54,318 nucleotides of DNA from Shewanella chilikensis (GTDB lineage Bacteria; Pseudomonadota; Gammaproteobacteria; Enterobacterales; Shewanellaceae), in the NCBI RefSeq assembly GCF_002836945.1, contig NZ_NIJM01000025.1, forward strand, positions 17,473 through 71,790, read 5' to 3'. The notes below the pieces were generated by a model, which was given only the letters and a program-made list of their open reading frames with translations, ran no database searches and was not told where the DNA came from. Below are positions 1-7,684 of this stretch, piece after piece. Numbering within the stretch: the first letter of the stretch is position 1; each line of letters opens with the position of its first letter. The position numbers and the translations under genes are program-made.

Positions 1-1
1 T

Positions 2-67
2 CAGACTTCCTCTGCGATGCTGGCCCAGGCGAACCAGTTGCCTCAGGTGGCCCTGTCACTGCTCTAA
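2..67 (+). CDS. Flagellin, C-terminal end (partial)
   Basis: The window opens inside a gene whose last 21 codons read QTSSAMLAQANQLPQVALSLL followed by TAA at 65-67. This is the typical C-terminal D0 helix of gammaproteobacterial polar flagellins, which packs inside the filament core. The position just before flaG and fliD is where a flagellin gene is expected. Only the tail is present, so it cannot be assigned to a particular flagellin copy. The gene begins outside the window. Confidence 0.85.
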   Translation, partial: QTSSAMLAQANQLPQVALSLL

Positions 68-104
68 GCGATGATGCTCTGATAACGGCAGGCTGACATA
101 AACG

Positions 105-128
105 CCGCTGCGATTTGAACCGCAGCGG
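105..128 (+). other. Perfect 8-bp hairpin after flagellin
   Basis: CCGCTGCG (105-112) and CGCAGCGG (121-128) form a perfect 8-bp stem with an 8-nt loop, directly upstream of a second hairpin that has a T-tract. It lacks its own T-run, so it may serve as an mRNA 3'-end stabiliser or as the first part of a tandem terminator. Confidence 0.5.
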
Positions 129-140
129 TATATCAGGAGG

Positions 141-168
141 GGGAGGGCACGATGCCCTCCCTTTTGTT
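141..168 (+). terminator. Rho-independent terminator of flagellin gene
   Basis: GGGAGGGCA (141-149) pairs with TGCCCTCCC (153-161) across a 3-nt loop and is followed by TTTTGTTT. A GC-rich stem plus a U-rich tail is the classical intrinsic terminator layout and fits the strong expression expected of flagellin. Confidence 0.85.
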
Positions 169-354
169 TGAGGACGCCATCTGTTTGCCATGCCCGGCGC
201 AATGAGCTGGTTTAAGGCATAATAAGACCATGCTGTCGCAGCCTGTGTTTACATTAGGTATATGGCTGCCAAATGGTTACACTGGGCCCGTACGGCGACG
301 CTGGAAATGTATAGCGGCATACGGCAAGAACAGGTATGTGTAGGGAGGAAACCC

Positions 355-780
355 ATGAGCGGTGAAATACAAATAGCTTCCACAGCCACATTTGCTGGGA
401 CATCGGCAACATACGACCGAGCCTTGCCGCCGGACGGGGCAAACAATGCCAGTCAAGTTGGCATAAAAAATGCTGGTTTTGCCGCGAAGGGCGAAGAGAT
501 TGGCAAGGTTGCCGCCTCAGAGCAGGTCTCTGGCACCCAGGCAACCAGCGAAGCAGATACCGAAGCCCTGCTGGAATTGACCGAGTCACTCACCGACATG
601 ATGAGCCTGATGCGTAAAGGCCTGGAGTTTAGGGTAGATGAAACCCAGGGCGCACCGGTGGTCAGTGTGATGGATATGGACTCGGGTGAACTGATAAGAC
701 AAATTCCTTCCGAAGAGGCTTTGGCCTTGGCTGAGAAAATGTCTGAAATTGCCGGTGTATTGATGAAGACTGAGGCGTAA
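355..780 (+). CDS. flaG: FlaG family flagellar protein
   Basis: This 141-residue protein has a low-complexity, Ala/Thr/Ser-rich first half. Its C-terminal half has the FlaG signature: GLEFRVDE, then VVSVMDMDSGELIRQIPSEEAL at about residues 89-122, which resembles the C-terminus of flagellin. FlaG proteins influence polar filament length or stability in Vibrio and Pseudomonas. The frame stays open upstream to 262, but the ATG at 355 follows a strong Shine-Dalgarno (AGGGAGGA, 342-349), so that start is chosen. It lies between flagellin and fliD, 30 nt before fliD. No convincing promoter was found between the flagellin terminator and this gene. Confidence 0.88.
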   Translation: MSGEIQIASTATFAGTSATYDRALPPDGANNASQVGIKNAGFAAKGEEIGKVAASEQVSGTQATSEADTEALLELTESLTDMMSLMRKGLEFRVDETQGAPVVSVMDMDSGELIRQIPSEEALALAEKMSEIAGVLMKTEA

Positions 781-810
781 CTGGTACGTCACAATATGTA
801 GGAGGTTAGC

Positions 811-2166
811 ATGGCGGGTTTAACTGCGACCGGCATAGGTTCTGGGCTGGATATTAGTGGTATTGTTTCTGCTTTGGTTAATGCCGAGAAGGCACCCAAG
901 GAGGCTAGGCTCAATCAGACTGAAGGGTTGATCAACACTCAAATTTCGGCGATAGGTGCGTTGAAAAGCAGTATTTCCGAGTTTATGGATAAGTTGAAAC
1001 CCTTGTCTGAAAGCAAAACCTTTACCGGCTTTACTTCCAACTTATCCAAGAGCGATTATTTATCGGCCAAGGCGACGCCGGATGCTGTTGCCGGCAGTTA
1101 CAACCTGGTGGTTGAACAGTTGGCGCAGAGCCAAAAGCTGGGTTCGGCCAATGTAACCGATGTGACCTCCCCTATTGGCAGTGGTTCGCTGGACATTGAT
1201 GTTGCAGGTGAAAGCTTTGCAATTGAGGTCAATAGTGATGATTCGCTGCAGGATATAGTGAAAAAAATCAATAGCGCAGAGGATAATGTAGGGGTCACGG
1301 CGACTATTATCAACAGTGATGCCGGCCCCCAGATGGTGCTGACTTCCAATAAGACCGGAACAGACAATCAGATTCAATTATCGGCTACAGATGATACTGG
1401 CACTGCGTTGGCAGATACTTTCGCAATGACGGAAGTTCAAGCCGCTAAAGATGCCATATTGTATGTTGATGGTTTGAAGGTAACATCAAATTCCAATGAG
1501 GTTGAGAATGCCATTCAGGGGGTGACATTAAACCTCAAAGATGCGGATGCCGATAAAAGCACAACTCTGACCATAGAGCCGGACAGGGCTGGGGCAACCA
1601 AGGCGATTAAAGAGTTTGTTGATGCCTATAACAGCATGATGGAAACGGCCCGTGGGATGTCGAGTTATGATCCTAAGACCAAGCAGTCAGGTGTATTTCA
1701 AGGTGACTCTCTTATCCGGAGTTTACAAGGGCAATTTAGGGGTGCCATCTCATCGTCTTACGGTGAAGGTATGGCATTGGCCAATCTGGGGATCAAGACT
1801 ACCCGCGATGGTTCCTTGGAACTTGATGAAGATCGTCTAAAAGAAGTTCTGGAAAATGATTTAGCCAATGTCACAGACTTTTTTACCAATGAAGAGAATG
1901 GGTTCGCGGCTAAAATGAAAAGCGTTGGTGATACCTATGTCCAAACTGGCGGATTGCTCGATAGTCGTGATGAATCACTGGATAATCGTCTGGCCAGGAT
2001 TGGAGATGAACGCGAGTCTCTGGAATTAAAAATGAAGGCTTATGAGGATAGGCTCACTAAACAATACAATGCGATGGATTTATTGGTTGGTCAACTCAAC
2101 TCTCAAGGAGCCTTGCTGAGCCAGCGTTTGAATTCTCTCCCTGGATTGGTATCCAATGATAAGTAA
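811..2166 (+). CDS. fliD: Flagellar filament cap protein FliD (HAP2)
   Basis: At 451 residues this is the usual length for polar-type FliD. The N-terminus, MAGLTATGIGSGLDISGIVS, is the classic FliD D0 start, continuing into an N-terminal FliD domain (about 10-105). The FliD_C domain covers about 213-435, including NSMMETARGMSSYDPKTKQSG and NLGIKTTRDGSLELDEDRL. FliD caps the growing filament outside the cell and folds incoming flagellin. An AGGAGG sits just before the ATG. The next two genes encode its chaperone candidate and the flagellin chaperone FliS, so this is the filament-assembly block. Confidence 0.96.
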   Translation: MAGLTATGIGSGLDISGIVSALVNAEKAPKEARLNQTEGLINTQISAIGALKSSISEFMDKLKPLSESKTFTGFTSNLSKSDYLSAKATPDAVAGSYNLVVEQLAQSQKLGSANVTDVTSPIGSGSLDIDVAGESFAIEVNSDDSLQDIVKKINSAEDNVGVTATIINSDAGPQMVLTSNKTGTDNQIQLSATDDTGTALADTFAMTEVQAAKDAILYVDGLKVTSNSNEVENAIQGVTLNLKDADADKSTTLTIEPDRAGATKAIKEFVDAYNSMMETARGMSSYDPKTKQSGVFQGDSLIRSLQGQFRGAISSSYGEGMALANLGIKTTRDGSLELDEDRLKEVLENDLANVTDFFTNEENGFAAKMKSVGDTYVQTGGLLDSRDESLDNRLARIGDERESLELKMKAYEDRLTKQYNAMDLLVGQLNSQGALLSQRLNSLPGLVSNDK

Positions 2167-2184
2167 CTCTATTATGGAGGTTAA

Positions 2185-2532
2185 TTGAATTTGGAGCAGC
2201 AGATACTGTTGGACGAGTTGGCAAATTTGTCCAAGAAGCTTGTGGGGGTAGTAGACCAACTTGAGCAATGCTTGATGGAGCAGCTGGAAGAACATGAAGA
2301 GTTGGCTAGAGTCTTGCAGGGTTTGGTATTCGAGCGCCAAAAATTAATCGAACAGTTGGTAACATTACCACTGGAAAGTAGTCAAGATGTATTGGAACAA
2401 CAACACCAACTGACTTTGGACATAGAACGTCGGATTTCTGTTGTTAGGAAAGCCTATGCCGATACTTTGATTACGCTCCGGGGGAATGATCGCAAACTGA
2501 ATGTTTATCGAACCCTAGATTTTGAAAGGTAG
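2185..2532 (+). CDS. fliT: Putative flagellar chaperone (FliT/FlaI-like)
   Basis: This 115-residue, mostly helical, charged protein is predicted to be cytoplasmic, with no signal peptide or membrane segment. It starts with TTG at 2185, preceded by TGGAGG (2175-2180) at good spacing; no better start is visible. Position between fliD and fliS, small size and helical heptads match FliT-type FliD chaperones (called FlaI in Vibrio). Primary sequence similarity in this family is low, so the call rests mainly on context. It ends 9 nt before fliS and is surely cotranscribed with it. Confidence 0.65.
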   Translation: MNLEQQILLDELANLSKKLVGVVDQLEQCLMEQLEEHEELARVLQGLVFERQKLIEQLVTLPLESSQDVLEQQHQLTLDIERRISVVRKAYADTLITLRGNDRKLNVYRTLDFER

Positions 2533-2541
2533 GAACGAGCT

Positions 2542-2952
2542 ATGAGAGGTTCACTGCAGTCGTATAGAACAGTTTCTCTGGAAAGCCAGCTTTCTGAGGC
2601 GAGTCCTCATAAAATCACTCAAATGATGTTCAGCGGGGCTTTGGAAAGAATCGCGCAGGCCAAAGCTGCGATGGAGCAAAATAATGTTGCCCAAAAAGGC
2701 GTCCTCTTGGGTAAAGCTATTGGTATTATCCAGGGGTTAAGAGGAAGCTTGGTAATGGAAGCCGGTGGTGAAATCGCTACCAACCTCAATAATCTGTATG
2801 ACTTTATGCTGCGGCGTATTACAGAGGCGAATCTCAACAATGATGTGCAGGCTCTGGATGATGTTGCGGCTGTGCTGCGGGATATCAAAGAAGCCTGGGA
2901 TGCTATCCCCGCCGATAAACATCACCTTACGGCTCATGAAGAAAATCGCTGA
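2542..2952 (+). CDS. fliS: Flagellin export chaperone FliS
   Basis: A 136-residue all-helical protein with the FliS hallmarks SYRTVSLESQLSEASPHKIT near the N-terminus, MMFSGALERIAQAKAAM, and LNNLYDFMLRRITEAN at about residues 85-100. FliS binds the C-terminal helices of flagellin in the cytoplasm, preventing early polymerisation and delivering flagellin to the export gate. It is the last gene of the flaG-fliD-fliT-fliS block and is followed at once by a terminator. Confidence 0.95.
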   Translation: MRGSLQSYRTVSLESQLSEASPHKITQMMFSGALERIAQAKAAMEQNNVAQKGVLLGKAIGIIQGLRGSLVMEAGGEIATNLNNLYDFMLRRITEANLNNDVQALDDVAAVLRDIKEAWDAIPADKHHLTAHEENR

Positions 2953-2971
2953 GTTATTGCTCACTCTGAAC

Positions 2972-2998
2972 AAAGGCGCTTAAAGCGCCTTTTTGACA
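2972..2998 (+). terminator. Terminator after fliS
   Basis: AAAGGCGCT (2972-2980) pairs perfectly with AGCGCCTTT (2984-2992) across a TAA loop, followed by TTTG. It separates the filament-assembly operon from flrA. Confidence 0.85.
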
Positions 2999-3230
2999 TC
3001 CGTCATTTAATTGACGATATCGGTGTTTGTACCCTGAATTTAGACTAAAATCTGGAAGGGGTAGGCAGAAAAGCCATCCTAGGCTTGCTTATATCGTGCC
3101 GATAATACAATATTCAGCATTGCTAAAAATTTAGCTGAGTATGTGAAGAAAGCATTGCCAGACTTTCCAGAGCAACTAACACTAATAATTAATGCGAATC
3201 CATAATTGCCAAAGCTTAGCGGCCCACTGA
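2999..3230 (+). promoter_or_regulatory. flrA upstream region with candidate promoter boxes
   Basis: This 230-bp leader precedes the master regulator gene. A candidate sigma-70 promoter is TTGACG (3011-3016), a 17-nt spacer, then CTGAAT (3034-3039), with only a fair -10. GCCGATAA at 3098-3105 matches the enterobacterial sigma-28 -10 consensus exactly, but the expected TAAA at the -35 position is missing. Neither is certain. No -24/-12 element was seen, which fits a gene at the top of the hierarchy. Confidence 0.3.
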
Positions 3231-4661
3231 ATGATGCATACAGATCAACGAATTTTACTTGTCGGACCCCCCTCTGAGCGTACCAATCGCTTGTCTTGTG
3301 TTTTAGAGTTTATTGGTGAGCAAGTGGAAGTCGTGGCTCCCGATACCATTGATGCGCAATCTCCGGAAACTCGATGTCGGGCCATGATTTTGGTTGCAGA
3401 TAGCGTAGAGGGTGATGCATTACAATCTCTGATGTTCAAACTGCCATGGCAGCCTATGTTGCTGCTTGGGCAGAGTAGCATTAGCTCCTCGAATCTGCTC
3501 GGCCGGATTGATGAACCCCTGAGCTATTCCCAGTTAACCGAGTTGTTGCACTTCTGTCAGGTTTTTGGCCAGGTCAAGCGGCCTCAGGTACCTACCAGTG
3601 CCAATCAGACAAAACTGTTCCGCAGTCTTGTTGGCCGTAGCGAAGGTATCGCCAATGTGCGCCATCTGATCAACCAGGTGGCCGGCTCTGATGCTACTGT
3701 GTTGGTGCTGGGGCCCTCTGGTACAGGCAAAGAAGTGGTTGCCCGTAATATCCATTATCTTTCAGAGCGTCGTGATGGCCCTTTTATTCCGGTCAATTGC
3801 GGCGCCATTCCACCGGAACTGTTGGAAAGTGAGCTGTTTGGTCATGAGAAAGGTTCTTTTACCGGCGCCATCAGCTCCCGTAAGGGGCGTTTTGAACTGG
3901 CCGAAGGCGGCACTTTGTTCCTCGATGAAATCGGCGATATGCCGCTGCAGATGCAAGTCAAGTTGCTGCGGGTGTTGCAGGAGAGAGTGTTTGAACGTGT
4001 GGGCGGCAACAAGGCGATTAACGCTGATGTACGGGTAGTTGCCGCGACTCACAGAAATCTGGAAACCATGATTGAAGAAGGAGAGTTCCGCGAAGACCTC
4101 TTCTATCGTCTCAATGTATTTCCCATCGAAATGCCGCCCCTTAGTGAGCGCCGGGATGATATCCCGCTATTATTGCAGGAGTTGGTCAGCCGGGTGTTCA
4201 ATGAAGGCAAGGGCCGGGTGCGTTTTACCCAGCGTGCCATCGATTCGCTTAAGGAACATGGCTGGTCAGGTAATGTCCGTGAACTGTCCAATCTGGTTGA
4301 GAGGTTAACGATTCTCTACCCGGGTGGCCTGGTTGACGTTAATGACTTACCGGTTAAATACCGTCATATTGATGTGCCCGAGTACTCGGTTGAGGTTAGC
4401 GAAGAACAACTTGAGCGTGATGCTTTGGCATCTATCTTCAATGACGAAGAACCGGTTGATCTGCCTGATACCCGTTTCCCCAGTGAGCTGCCGCCTGAAG
4501 GAGTCAATCTTAAGGATCTCTTGGCTGAGTTGGAAATCGATATGATACGCCAAGCACTGGATCAGCAGGATAATGTCGTTGCCCGCGCGGCTGAAATGCT
4601 GGGTATTCGCCGCACCACTTTGGTGGAGAAAATGCGTAAATATGGCATGAGTAAAGATTAA
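3231..4661 (+). CDS. flrA: Flagellar master regulator FlrA (sigma-54 activator, FleQ family)
   Basis: A 476-residue sigma-54 enhancer-binding protein. It has a FleQ-type N-terminal domain (about 1-120) without a receiver phosphorylation site, an AAA+ domain with Walker A GPSGTGKE (161-168) and Walker B GGTLFLDEIGD (near 226), and a Fis-type helix-turn-helix over the last 40 residues (VARAAEMLGIRRTTLVEKM). FleQ/FlrA proteins bind cyclic di-GMP and activate class II flagellar promoters with RpoN. The sigma-54 contact loop reads GSFTGA (208-213) instead of the usual GAFTGA. ATGs at 3231 and 3234 are both possible. It is monocistronic in layout, followed by flrB with its own sigma-54 promoter. 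Confidence 0.95.
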   Translation: MMHTDQRILLVGPPSERTNRLSCVLEFIGEQVEVVAPDTIDAQSPETRCRAMILVADSVEGDALQSLMFKLPWQPMLLLGQSSISSSNLLGRIDEPLSYSQLTELLHFCQVFGQVKRPQVPTSANQTKLFRSLVGRSEGIANVRHLINQVAGSDATVLVLGPSGTGKEVVARNIHYLSERRDGPFIPVNCGAIPPELLESELFGHEKGSFTGAISSRKGRFELAEGGTLFLDEIGDMPLQMQVKLLRVLQERVFERVGGNKAINADVRVVAATHRNLETMIEEGEFREDLFYRLNVFPIEMPPLSERRDDIPLLLQELVSRVFNEGKGRVRFTQRAIDSLKEHGWSGNVRELSNLVERLTILYPGGLVDVNDLPVKYRHIDVPEYSVEVSEEQLERDALASIFNDEEPVDLPDTRFPSELPPEGVNLKDLLAELEIDMIRQALDQQDNVVARAAEMLGIRRTTLVEKMRKYGMSKD

Positions 4662-4686
4662 TATCCTGATAATTTTGACTTTTAAG

Positions 4687-4705
4687 TTGGCATAAAGTCT
4701 GCATT
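4687..4705 (+). promoter_or_regulatory. Sigma-54 promoter for flrBC
   Basis: TTGGCATAAAGTCTGCATT has GG (4689-4690) and GC (4701-4702) separated by exactly 10 nt, matching the -24/-12 consensus. It lies 35 nt before the flrB start and just after flrA, as expected for an FlrA-dependent class II promoter. Confidence 0.82.
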
Positions 4706-4740
4706 AACCCTGTCAGCATCGTATTTTTGACGGGGTTTAT

Positions 4741-5805
4741 ATGTCCGCAAGCCCGCTGGCACAGCTCGAAACCATCTCTCATCATGGCCGCGAATGGATC
4801 CCGGTAAGGGAAGCCGCCAATATGTCCAATCGTATGGAGCATATTCTGCAGGCCATGCCTTCGGGCGTCGTTATCCTCAATGGTGACGGCTTGGTCAGCG
4901 AAGCCAACCCGGTTGCCGAATCTTTGTTGGGTGTTCCTTTGGTGGGTCAGCGCTGGCTCACTATTATCAATCGCGCCTTCGCGCCGCAAAAAGACGATGG
5001 TCATGAAGTTTCCCTGCGAAATGGCCGCCGGGTGAAGCTGGCTATTACGCCGCTGACACCTGAGCAGGGGCAGCTGATTATGCTGACCGATCTCACCGAA
5101 ACCCGGCTATTGCAGCAAAATCTTTCCCACCTTGAACGCCTGTCTGCTCTGGGAAAAATGGTTGCCACGCTGGCGCACCAAATACGCACTCCGCTTTCTG
5201 CCGCTTTACTTTATGCCGCTAATTTGGGTAGTCCAAGACTGGATACCGGCTCCAGAGAGCGTTTTCAGGGCAAACTGCTCGACAGACTTTCCGAGTTGGA
5301 ACAGCAGGTCAATGACATGTTGTTGATTGCCAAAGGTAAGCAAGAGGAAGCCTGCGACAGAGTGCCTTTCTCGACAGTGCTGGAAAAAGTGATGGCCAAC
5401 TGCGAGCCAATTGCCGCCAAGCAAAACGCCGAATTGAGTCTGCAACTTGAAGGTGACCGCGAGATGCAGGTCAATCTTCATGGATTGAGCTCTGCCATCA
5501 ATAATCTGGTGATCAATAGCCTGGAAGCCGGTGCCACAAACGTCATTCTGCGCCTGAGCTGTGACCAGGCACTGCGCCTTGATGTGATAGATAACGGCAA
5601 GGGGCTTGATAGCAAGATGCAAAAACAGGTGTTGGAGCCTTTCTTTACCACCAAGCGTCAGGGCACAGGGCTTGGGCTGGCGGTGGTGCAGTCAGTCGTG
5701 CGCAGCCACGGCGGCAAATTGGATCTCAGCTGTGAGTTGGGCGCCGGTTGTACCGTTACGCTGAGCTTCCCACTGATGACAGCTTCTCAAGGGGGGACGG
5801 TATGA
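4741..5805 (+). CDS. flrB: Flagellar sensor histidine kinase FlrB
   Basis: A 354-residue soluble histidine kinase with no membrane segment. A PAS-like domain (about 30-95, MEHILQAMPSGVVILNGDG) is followed by a HisKA region, LGKMVATLAHQIRTPLSA, with phospho-acceptor His146. The HATPase domain has N box INNLVINSLEAG, DNGKGLD, and the FFTTKRQGTGLGLAVV lid. FlrB phosphorylates FlrC to turn on class III flagellar genes. Its stop overlaps the flrC start (ATGA, 5802-5805), so the pair is translationally coupled. Lack of transmembrane segments implies a cytoplasmic cue, probably an assembly checkpoint, as in FleS. Confidence 0.94.
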   Translation: MSASPLAQLETISHHGREWIPVREAANMSNRMEHILQAMPSGVVILNGDGLVSEANPVAESLLGVPLVGQRWLTIINRAFAPQKDDGHEVSLRNGRRVKLAITPLTPEQGQLIMLTDLTETRLLQQNLSHLERLSALGKMVATLAHQIRTPLSAALLYAANLGSPRLDTGSRERFQGKLLDRLSELEQQVNDMLLIAKGKQEEACDRVPFSTVLEKVMANCEPIAAKQNAELSLQLEGDREMQVNLHGLSSAINNLVINSLEAGATNVILRLSCDQALRLDVIDNGKGLDSKMQKQVLEPFFTTKRQGTGLGLAVVQSVVRSHGGKLDLSCELGAGCTVTLSFPLMTASQGGTV

Positions 5806-7133
5806 GCGAAGCAAAAATTCTTTTGGTGGAAGATGACGCCGCGCTCCGGGAAGCGCTGCTCGATACCTTGCTGCTGGCCTGTTACGAGTGTGTTGACGTC
5901 GCCAGCGCCGAAGAAGCGATAACGGCTTTGAAAGGTAATCGTTTTGACATGGTGATAAGCGATGTACAGATGGAGGGTATCGGCGGTATGGGGCTGCTGG
6001 ATTATCTGCGTCAGCAACATCCGCAGTTGCCAGTCCTGTTGATGACGGCCTATGCCACTATTGATAATGCCGTCAGTGCTATCAAGTTGGGAGCGGTAGA
6101 TTATCTCGCCAAGCCGTTTGCTCCTCAGGTGCTGCTTAATCAGGTGAGTCGTTATTTACGCCCCAAGGTGGTTAGTGGCAGCCCCGTAGTGGCTGATGAA
6201 AAGAGCTTGGCCTTGCTGGCATTGGCGCAGCGGGTAGCCGCTTCTGACGCCTCTGTGATGATAAGTGGCCCCAGCGGCTCGGGCAAAGAGGTGTTGGCTC
6301 GCTACATTCATCGGCACAGCCAAAGACCTGACGGGCCTTTTGTGGCGATTAACTGCGCTGCCATCCCGGAAAATATGCTCGAAGCCACCTTGTTTGGCTA
6401 CGAGAAAGGCGCCTTTACCGGGGCTTATCAGGCTTGCCCCGGCAAGTTTGAACAAGCTCATGGTGGCACACTGCTGCTCGATGAGATTTCCGAGATGGAG
6501 CTGTCTTTGCAGGCCAAGCTGCTGCGGGTGCTGCAGGAGCGTGAGGTTGAACGCCTGGGGGGCCGCAAGACCATTAAGCTCGATGTCCGGGTACTGGCAA
6601 CTTCCAACCGGGATCTGAAAGAGATGGTGGCCAAGGGCGAGTTTCGCGAAGATCTTTATTACAGGATCAATGTGTTCCCGCTTGCCTGGCCGGCATTGAA
6701 TCAAAGACCGGCGGATATCATTCCGCTGGCCAAGCATCTGTTGGCACGCCATGCCGAAAATGCGGCAATTAACCCGGTTCCAGTTCTCAGCGATGCTGCC
6801 GTGCGGCGTTTGTTGGCCCATCGCTGGCCGGGGAATGTCCGTGAGCTGGATAACGTGATCCAGCGAGCACTGATCTTGAATCAAGGGCAGATAGAAGCCG
6901 GCGATATCATTATCGATTTGCAGGATGTTGCGCTGGGAGATACCACAGCCCAGGAAACGCCTGAGGCGCTCGGTGATGAGCTCAAGGCTCAGGAGCATGT
7001 GATTATTCTCGAGACTCTGGCCCAGTGTCAGGGCAGTCGCAAGCTGGTAGCCGAGAAATTGGGGATCAGTGCCCGCACTCTCAGATACAAGATGGCGCGC
7101 ATGCGCGAGATGGGCATAGAGGTGCCCGCCTGA
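5802..7133 (+). CDS. flrC: Flagellar response regulator FlrC (sigma-54 activator)
   Basis: A 443-residue NtrC-type regulator. The receiver domain (4-115) has acidic pocket EDD (10-12), phospho-acceptor Asp54 and Lys in LAKPFAP. The AAA+ domain has GPSGSGKE (156-163), a canonical GAFTGA loop and LLLDEISEM. A Fis-type HTH ends the protein (SRKLVAEKLGISARTLRYK). The frame is open upstream to 5748 inside flrB. The ATG at 5802 is chosen because the receiver fold starts there and a GGGGGG Shine-Dalgarno lies at 5791-5796. It is phosphorylated by FlrB and acts with RpoN on later flagellar promoters. Confidence 0.95.
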   Translation: MSEAKILLVEDDAALREALLDTLLLACYECVDVASAEEAITALKGNRFDMVISDVQMEGIGGMGLLDYLRQQHPQLPVLLMTAYATIDNAVSAIKLGAVDYLAKPFAPQVLLNQVSRYLRPKVVSGSPVVADEKSLALLALAQRVAASDASVMISGPSGSGKEVLARYIHRHSQRPDGPFVAINCAAIPENMLEATLFGYEKGAFTGAYQACPGKFEQAHGGTLLLDEISEMELSLQAKLLRVLQEREVERLGGRKTIKLDVRVLATSNRDLKEMVAKGEFREDLYYRINVFPLAWPALNQRPADIIPLAKHLLARHAENAAINPVPVLSDAAVRRLLAHRWPGNVRELDNVIQRALILNQGQIEAGDIIIDLQDVALGDTTAQETPEALGDELKAQEHVIILETLAQCQGSRKLVAEKLGISARTLRYKMARMREMGIEVPA

Positions 7134-7142
7134 ATATCCCCC

Positions 7143-7164
7143 AAAGCGGCCGTCAGGCCGCTTT
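7143..7164 (+). terminator. Hairpin terminator after flrC
   Basis: AAAGCGGCC (7143-7151) and GGCCGCTTT (7156-7164) form a perfect 9-bp stem with a GTCA loop. The downstream sequence (CCAATCTTTATGTTTTT) is only moderately T-rich, so efficiency is uncertain. Confidence 0.65.
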
Positions 7165-7239
7165 CCAATCTTTATGTTTTTCCTCTGGCTCTGCTTGAAT
7201 TCAGGGCCTTTAGCCATCTCAATTTTGATTATTCCACTT

Positions 7240-7257
7240 TTGGCAAACTAATTGCAT
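7240..7257 (+). promoter_or_regulatory. Sigma-54 promoter for fliEFGHIJ
   Basis: TTGGCAAACTAATTGCAT has GG (7242-7243) and GC (7254-7255) exactly 10 nt apart with a full TTGCA -12 box. It lies 53 nt before the fliE start and after the flrC hairpin, so it should drive the basal-body/export operon with FlrA or FlrC. Confidence 0.88.
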
Positions 7258-7310
7258 AGAGTCCGGTAACCCAGATTTTTCGTCAATTCGCTGACGACAG
7301 GAGTGAGAAG

Positions 7311-7643
7311 ATGCAAATAGGTGCCAATTCTTTATTGCAGGAAATGCAATCACTTAAAGGTGAAATTGCCCCAACGGGATTTCAGTCTTCGCCTGTACGT
7401 CAGGTGGGCAATACCTCAGGGGCCGACTTTAGCCAATTGCTGGCCCAGGCGGTCGGCAATGTCAGTGAGTTGCAAAGCACATCATCCAATCTGGCTACCC
7501 GGCTGGAGATGGGCGACACCACTGTGTCTCTGTCTGACACTGTTATTGCCCGCGAGAAAGCCAGCGTTGCCTTCGAGGCCACAGTGCAGGTGCGCAACAA
7601 GCTGGTTGAAGCCTACAAAGAGATTATGAGCATGCCTGTTTAA
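7311..7643 (+). CDS. fliE: Flagellar hook-basal body protein FliE
   Basis: This 110-residue protein links the MS ring to the proximal rod. The C-terminal half carries the family pattern: DTTVSLSDTVIAREKASVAFEATVQVRNKLVEAYKEIMSMPV, ending with the typical short MPV tail. No signal peptide is present, as expected for a type III export substrate. An AGGAG sits about 9 nt before the ATG. It is first in the operon and followed 41 nt later by fliF. Confidence 0.94.
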   Translation: MQIGANSLLQEMQSLKGEIAPTGFQSSPVRQVGNTSGADFSQLLAQAVGNVSELQSTSSNLATRLEMGDTTVSLSDTVIAREKASVAFEATVQVRNKLVEAYKEIMSMPV

Positions 7644-7684
7644 GGCCTGCTTGCATCACAGATCCCGGATAACAGGAACGCACA

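Noticed and set aside
181..354. Sigma-28 or sigma-54 promoter before flaG
   Set aside because: No GCCGATAA-type -10 and no GG-N10-GC with acceptable flanks was found.
6156..7217. Minus-strand open frame of 353 codons across flrC
   Set aside because: Shadow of flrC; no family features and no ribosome site.
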